Of a stretch of 9,720 nt of DNA, positions 5,955 to 9,720 are shown piece by piece (position 1 is the stretch's first letter; the number at the start of each line of letters is the position of its first letter). The notes under the pieces are model-generated. The model made no database searches. It saw nothing but the letters and a program-made list of their open reading frames with translations, and had not been told where the DNA came from. The translations under genes and the position numbers were made by a program. Source of the stretch: an uncultured Eubacteriales bacterium (GTDB taxonomy: Bacteria; Bacillota; Clostridia; Oscillospirales; Oscillospiraceae); the NCBI GenBank assembly GCA_900554855.1, contig USIZ01000034.1, forward strand, positions 1 to 9,720, in the 5' to 3' direction.

Positions 5955-8876
5955 ATGCTGAAAAATGAATGGAAGCATCTGGTGAAAAACAAGCTGATGC
6001 TGATCGTGGTGATCGCAGTTATCACCATCCCCACGATCTACACGACGCTGTTCCTCGGCTCCATGTGGGATCCCTATGGAAACGTGGATCAGCTGCCCGT
6101 GGCGGTGGTGAACAACGACCAGCCGGTGGATTATGAAGGAGAGACGCTGAACGTCGGCCAGGAAATGGTCGATCAGCTGAAGGACGACGGCTCGCTGGAT
6201 TTCCGCTTTGTGGACAGCGAGGACGCCCGGCAGGGACTGGCCGACGGGGATTACTACATGGTCATCACCATCCCGGAGAACTTCTCCGCCAACGCCGCCA
6301 GCCTGACCGGCGACGCGCCGGAGAAGATGGAGCTTGGCTATGAGACCAACCCCGGCACCAACTACATCGCCTCCAAGATGAGCGAGACGGCCATGAAGAC
6401 CATCGAGGCCTCCGTCCGGGAGAGCGTCACCAAGACCTATGTGCAGGCCGTGTATGACCAGATCGGCGTCATCGGCGACGGCATGCAGGAGGCCGCCGAC
6501 GGCACCGGCGAGCTTCAGGACGGCGCAGTCCAGCTGAAGGACGGCAACGCCACCATGACCGACGGGCTCCAGACGCTGGCCGACAGCACCTTGACCTTTG
6601 TGAACGGCAGCGAGGAGCTGACCGAGGGGCTGGCCAGCTATGTGGACGGCGTCAGCACGGTGAATGACGGCGCCCAGTCCCTGAACGACGGCGCGCAGAC
6701 TCTGAACAGCGGCGCGCAGCAGGTGAACGACGGCGCCCAGTCCCTGAAGGACGGCGTCCAGACATTGAATGACGGCACCCAGACGCTGGCCGAAGGCGCG
6801 CAGACCCTGAACGGCGGCATTCAGTCCGCCAAGGACGGCAGCGCCGCGCTGGTCAGCGGCACGCAGCAGGTGGACGACAATATGACCACGCTGAATGCGG
6901 GTCTGACGCAGCTCTATTCCGCCACAGTGACGCTCCCCGAGTCCACTGCGGCGCTGGACAGCGGCGTGGGCAGCGTTCAGAGCGGCATCAGCCAGCTCCA
7001 GAGCGGCAATCAGCAGCTCCAGAGCGGCGCGGCTCAGCTGAGCGGCGGCGCGCAGCAGCTGGATGCGGGGCTTGCCCAGATCGTGGGCGAGGACAACGCC
7101 AACTCCGCGAAGCTCCGCACCGGTGCGGAGCAGGTCATGGGCGGGATCGACACCATGGTCAGCACCATGAACAGTATGGTGTCCAGCGCCAACGAGTCCC
7201 TTGTGAGCACGGCGGACACCGTCCGCACCAGTGCGAGCCAGATCCAGAGCAATCTGATCGACCCCAGCGACGCGGAGGAGAGCGTGCAGACGGCGGCCGC
7301 CGCCGTGACCGCGGCCGTGCAGAACGGCCAGCTCAGCGCCGAGGATGCCGCCGCGATCTCCGATGCGCTGAAGCAATCGCTGACTGCGGCCAAGACGAAC
7401 TACGCCTGCGGCGCGAAGGCCGTCGAGGGCATGAACCAGATCGCCGACGGTCTGGAGGACGGCCAGATGACGCTGGATGAAGCCACCCAGGCGAAGATTG
7501 CCGCCTTGCAGCAGGGCGCCAGCGACCTGAACAACGGCGTGAAGAACTATACCGCCGGTGTCGATCAGGCGGCGGCGGGCACCTCCGCGCTGGTCAGCGG
7601 CGCAAGCCAGATCTCCAACGGCCTGACCCAGTCCGGCTCCGGACTGGATGCGCTGGCCAACGGCACCGCCCAGGTCAAGGACGGCACCAGCCAGCTGGCC
7701 GCCTCCGCGCCCGCGCTGAGCGGCGGCATTGCACAGGCCCAGCAGGGCGGCGCGGCGCTCCAGTCTCAGGGCACCTCCGTTCTGGTCGGCGGCGCGGCGC
7801 AGCTGTACGGCGGCCTGACGCAGATCGCCGACGGCTCCAACACGCTGGCCGTGGGCAGCACCACGCTGAATGCGGGCGCCCAGAGCCTGCTCACCGGCAG
7901 CAATACGCTGGCCGCCGGTACCCGGAGTCTGGCGGACGGCTCCGCCACGCTGGCCGCCGGTACCACCACCCTCTCCGACGGCACCCGGACGCTGGTCAGC
8001 AACAACGCCACCCTGATGAGCGGCGCGAACCAGCTGACCGACGGTGCGCGTCAGATCGCGGACGGCTCCGACCGGCTGCTCTCCGGCAGCAGAGAGCTGG
8101 GCGACGGTCTGGATGAGCTGTATGACGGCGCCGACACCCTGAAGTCCAGCCTCAGCGATGCGGCGGACGAGGTGAAGGCCACCAACACCAGCGACGCCGC
8201 CGTGGATCTGTTCTCCGCCCCCGTGGACACCACGGAGGAGCAGATGACCATCGTTGAAAACAACGGCCACGCCATGGCGCCCTATATGATGAGCGTCGCC
8301 CTGTGGGTGGGCTGCATCGCCTTCAGCCTGATGTATCCGCTGACCGAGTACTACGGCGGCAAGCTGAAATCCGGCATGGCCTGGTGGTTCAGCAAGGCCT
8401 CCGTGCTGTATCTGATCGCCATTCTTCAGGCGATGTGCATGCTGCTGTGCCTGCACGTCTTTGACGGCTTCAACCCCGCCAACTGGGGTCTGACCATTGC
8501 GGTGGCCGTTGCGGCCTCGCTGGCGTTCATGTCCATCATGTACTTCTTCACCAATTTCATCGGCAAGGCGGGCAGCTTCCTGATGCTGGTGTTCATGGTG
8601 GTTCAGCTGGCCGGCAGCGTGGGCACTTACCCGCTGGAGCTGTCCGGCGGCTTCGTCAAGTACCTGCACGAATGGGTGCCCTTCACCTACACCGTGAAGG
8701 CCTTCCGCAGCACGATCGCCGGCGGCGAGAGTGTGGAGAGCTGCATCGTGTTCATGCTGATCCTGTTCGTGGTGTTCAGCATCCTGAGCATCATGGTGTT
8801 CCGGGGCCGCGCCCGCAAGATCAAGGCCGGCAAGCCCACCCTGCATGACTGGCTGGATGCGCATCACCTCGCCTGA
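5955..8876 (+). CDS. YhgE/Pip-family membrane protein with long glycine heptad repeats
   Basis: 973 residues. Order seen: a cytosolic start, one membrane segment (about 13-35), a conserved extracellular head with LPVAVVNNDQPV (47-58) and YYMVITIPENFS (100-111), a very long repeat region, then five membrane segments (about 778-798, 812-834, 845-866, 870-893, 929-949) of ABC-2-permease type. This is the layout of YhgE/Pip proteins, related to the EsaA/YueB component of type VII secretion and to the phage-infection protein Pip. Residues 237-306 are ten consecutive heptads of the form x-D-G-A-Q-x-L, and 611-729 are seventeen more. A non-repetitive, helix-prone, Ala-rich section lies between about 376 and 515. 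The role is probably in cell-envelope export or drug/lipid efflux, inferred from family and TetR control. AAAGGAGAGG lies 8 nt before the ATG. No WXG100, FtsK/EssC or LXG gene is nearby. Confidence 0.88.
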   Translation: MLKNEWKHLVKNKLMLIVVIAVITIPTIYTTLFLGSMWDPYGNVDQLPVAVVNNDQPVDYEGETLNVGQEMVDQLKDDGSLDFRFVDSEDARQGLADGDYYMVITIPENFSANAASLTGDAPEKMELGYETNPGTNYIASKMSETAMKTIEASVRESVTKTYVQAVYDQIGVIGDGMQEAADGTGELQDGAVQLKDGNATMTDGLQTLADSTLTFVNGSEELTEGLASYVDGVSTVNDGAQSLNDGAQTLNSGAQQVNDGAQSLKDGVQTLNDGTQTLAEGAQTLNGGIQSAKDGSAALVSGTQQVDDNMTTLNAGLTQLYSATVTLPESTAALDSGVGSVQSGISQLQSGNQQLQSGAAQLSGGAQQLDAGLAQIVGEDNANSAKLRTGAEQVMGGIDTMVSTMNSMVSSANESLVSTADTVRTSASQIQSNLIDPSDAEESVQTAAAAVTAAVQNGQLSAEDAAAISDALKQSLTAAKTNYACGAKAVEGMNQIADGLEDGQMTLDEATQAKIAALQQGASDLNNGVKNYTAGVDQAAAGTSALVSGASQISNGLTQSGSGLDALANGTAQVKDGTSQLAASAPALSGGIAQAQQGGAALQSQGTSVLVGGAAQLYGGLTQIADGSNTLAVGSTTLNAGAQSLLTGSNTLAAGTRSLADGSATLAAGTTTLSDGTRTLVSNNATLMSGANQLTDGARQIADGSDRLLSGSRELGDGLDELYDGADTLKSSLSDAADEVKATNTSDAAVDLFSAPVDTTEEQMTIVENNGHAMAPYMMSVALWVGCIAFSLMYPLTEYYGGKLKSGMAWWFSKASVLYLIAILQAMCMLLCLHVFDGFNPANWGLTIAVAVAASLAFMSIMYFFTNFIGKAGSFLMLVFMVVQLAGSVGTYPLELSGGFVKYLHEWVPFTYTVKAFRSTIAGGESVESCIVFMLILFVVFSILSIMVFRGRARKIKAGKPTLHDWLDAHHLA
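6663..6872 (+). repeat. ten tandem 21-bp degenerate repeats encoding glycine heptads
   Basis: Inside the YhgE-like gene, ten back-to-back 21-bp units encode heptads with Gly at position 3 and mostly Leu or Val at position 7 (glycines from residue 239 to 302). Several units are very similar at the DNA level, for example those carrying GACGGCGCCCAGTCCCTG, so recent duplication or slippage is plausible. On the protein level they predict an elongated helical stalk outside the membrane. Confidence 0.8.
7785..8141 (+). repeat. seventeen tandem 21-bp degenerate repeats encoding glycine heptads
   Basis: Residues 611-729 of the YhgE-like protein are seventeen uninterrupted heptads. Gly is at position 3 in all but one (Asn683), and Leu or Ile at position 7. 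The DNA units are more diverged than those of the first block, with recurring GGCNNCACGCTGGCC-like pieces. The strict phase suggests structural constraint in an extracellular stalk. Confidence 0.78.
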
Positions 8877-8889
8877 CAGTTAAACTAAA

Positions 8890-8930
8890 AAATCGTCGCA
8901 GAACATTGGGTTCTGCGGCGATTTTTTTGT
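8890..8930 (+). terminator. intrinsic terminator of the YhgE-like gene
   Basis: The stem pairs 8891-8904 with 8910-8923, including one G-U pair, around a 5-nt loop. It is followed by a T-run on the plus strand (to 8928) and preceded by an A-run, so it may work in both directions. It starts 14 nt after the stop codon. Confidence 0.92.
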
Positions 8931-9085
8931 CTGCCGCGCCTGAGCCGAAACGATGGAATGCGACAGGGCGGTTCCGCTAGGATAAAGGCACGCAGCGGGA
9001 GGAGCGCAAGGCGGCCGGACAGGCCGGTTGGATGGAATTATATGGAGCGATCTGCATAATAAAGGAAAATAAATAAAGAGAAGCC
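8931..9085. other. intergenic DNA with no recognised feature
   Basis: Between the terminator and the next promoter I see no open frame with a ribosome binding site, no RNA gene and no known riboswitch signature. The first ~100 bp are GC-rich like coding DNA and the rest is AT-rich. It may include a decayed coding remnant, but nothing identifies one. Confidence 0.4.
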
Positions 9086-9114
9086 TTGACAGAGAAAAAT
9101 TACTGATATAGAAT
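9086..9114 (+). promoter_or_regulatory. near-consensus sigma-70 promoter of the secreted-protein gene
   Basis: A perfect -35 TTGACA (9086-9091) and a -10 TAGAAT (9109-9114, five of six) are separated by 17 bp, within an A/T-rich stretch. The expected start is near 9121, leaving an unusually long leader of about 170 nt before the ATG at 9290. Confidence 0.78.
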
Positions 9115-9289
9115 AAAACTGCAAATGCATGGGGATCGTGTGCGATGTCGCAATGGTAAAAAAAGGAATTGCACACCGCATACAGTAAATATACGAAATT
9201 GCCCGGCTTATTGTGAAAAAATGTGCATAAATACAAGGAAAATGGAAAATAGCAGCAGCTTTTGAAACTGCCGGAAGGAGGTAATCTCT
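9115..9289 (+). promoter_or_regulatory. long 5' leader of the secreted-protein gene
   Basis: The leader contains TGCGA-TG-TCGCA (9141-9152) and two overlapping long-range pairings, GTGTGC (9138-9143) with GCACAC (9171-9176) and GCAAT (9150-9154) with ATTGC (9168-9172), which cannot all form at once. No known riboswitch was recognised. It ends in an ideal AAGGAGG (9275-9281), 8 nt before the ATG. Confidence 0.4.
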
Positions 9290-9720
9290 ATGATACACAG
9301 TCGTTCCAAGGCATGGGTGCGACTGATGGGACTTGGTCTGGCGCTGCTTCTGATGTGTCCCGTGCTCCCGGTGTATGCATTCGCAGAGGAGCCGACGGCC
9401 GCAGGATCGGCCGCCGCCCAGTCTGCCGAGACGGACCCGGCGCAGACCGCACCGGCGCAGGCCGCACCGGAGCAGGCGCAGCCGGAGACCGCGCAGCCGC
9501 AGACCGAACCGGAGACGCCGTCCGATGAGACGGAGGTCGAACCGGTGGCGGGTAACGGCGTCGACGCCGCCATCTACTACCTGGCCGACCCGGCGGGCGA
9601 CCCGCTGACAAACGACACCGGCGCGTGGGCCCCGCCGACGAACAGCAGTGCCCTCATCGCCCAGCTTGACACCACCGGCGCGAGCTGGGACCATAATAAC
9701 GGCAAGAACATCACGATCAA
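9290..9720 (+). CDS. secreted or surface protein, N-terminal part only
   Basis: The first 143 codons are present and the gene runs off the right edge. Seen: a Sec signal peptide with basic start (R5, K7, R11), a hydrophobic core (about 12-27) and an AFA-EE cleavage site after A32; then a linker (about 33-86) made mostly of Ala, Pro, Gln, Glu and Thr with loose PAQ/PET repeats, as in proteins that must cross the cell wall; then the start of a folded domain from about residue 90 (VDAAIYYLADPAGD), which I do not recognise. The protein probably works outside the cell as a large surface or adhesin-like protein, but size and anchor are not visible. The start is fixed by AAGGAGG 8 nt upstream and by the signal peptide. 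It has its own promoter, separate from the YhgE-like unit. Confidence 0.82.
   Translation, partial: MIHSRSKAWVRLMGLGLALLLMCPVLPVYAFAEEPTAAGSAAAQSAETDPAQTAPAQAAPEQAQPETAQPQTEPETPSDETEVEPVAGNGVDAAIYYLADPAGDPLTNDTGAWAPPTNSSALIAQLDTTGASWDHNNGKNITI

Noticed and set aside
5922..8867. A 981-codon open frame on the minus strand covering the whole YhgE-like gene.
   Set aside because: Its translation is a Gly/Ala/His/Gln-rich mirror of the heptad repeats with no domain. The plus-strand frame has the family layout, ribosome binding site, promoter and terminator. GC-rich 21-bp repeats keep the antisense frame open by chance.
5955..8876. A complete type VII secretion locus, suggested by the EsaA/YueB-like architecture.
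   Set aside because: No WXG100, EssB, EssC or LXG gene is in the window, and TetR-controlled stand-alone YhgE/Pip genes are common in Bacillota.
9115..9289. A riboswitch in the leader of the secreted-protein gene.
   Set aside because: No conserved core of a known class (SAM, cobalamin, cyclic-di-GMP, T-box) could be matched; only short pairings are visible.

Overview
The window looks like chromosome from a GC-rich anaerobic Bacillota, most likely an Oscillospiraceae/Ruminococcaceae-type gut Clostridium. This is an inference from three things: strong AGGAGG-type ribosome binding sites on nearly every gene, high-GC coding sequence with AT-rich promoters and terminators, and the gene families present (TetR plus YhgE/Pip, YxjG-type MetE-like protein, SLC13 permease). 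No rRNA, tRNA, CRISPR array or insertion sequence was seen.

Left part, minus strand (1-2006): two tightly spaced genes. The upstream one (2006-1275) encodes a 243-residue protein whose N-terminal half carries the RGH...N...NRG signature of beta-beta-alpha-metal (DNA/RNA non-specific endonuclease) domains and whose C-terminus is a very acidic low-complexity tail. The downstream one (1246 to the window edge) encodes the first 415 residues of a TraD/TrwB/VirD4-like coupling ATPase that starts directly at the ATPase domain, with no N-terminal membrane anchor. A candidate nuclease coupled to a soluble DNA-translocase-like ATPase is the most unusual unit here. It could be part of a mobile element, a toxin/export module or a defence-type system; the decisive neighbours lie left of the window.

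Middle, minus strand (2170-4986): a cobalamin-independent methionine-synthase-like protein with all four zinc ligands, transcribed from a good sigma-70-type promoter, followed by a hairpin and then an SLC13/DASS-family permease. A 16-bp hairpin lies between the permease and the nuclease gene.

Right part (5042-8930): a divergent pair, a TetR-family repressor on the minus strand and a 973-residue YhgE/Pip-family membrane protein on the plus strand. They share a 221-bp intergenic region rich in inverted repeats that look like TetR operators. The extracellular part of the YhgE protein contains long runs of glycine-marked heptad repeats. Both genes end at clear intrinsic terminators.

Right edge (8931-9720): about 360 bp without a recognisable gene, holding a near-consensus promoter and a long leader, then the start of a secreted protein with a signal peptide and an Ala/Pro/Gln/Glu-rich linker, cut by the window end.
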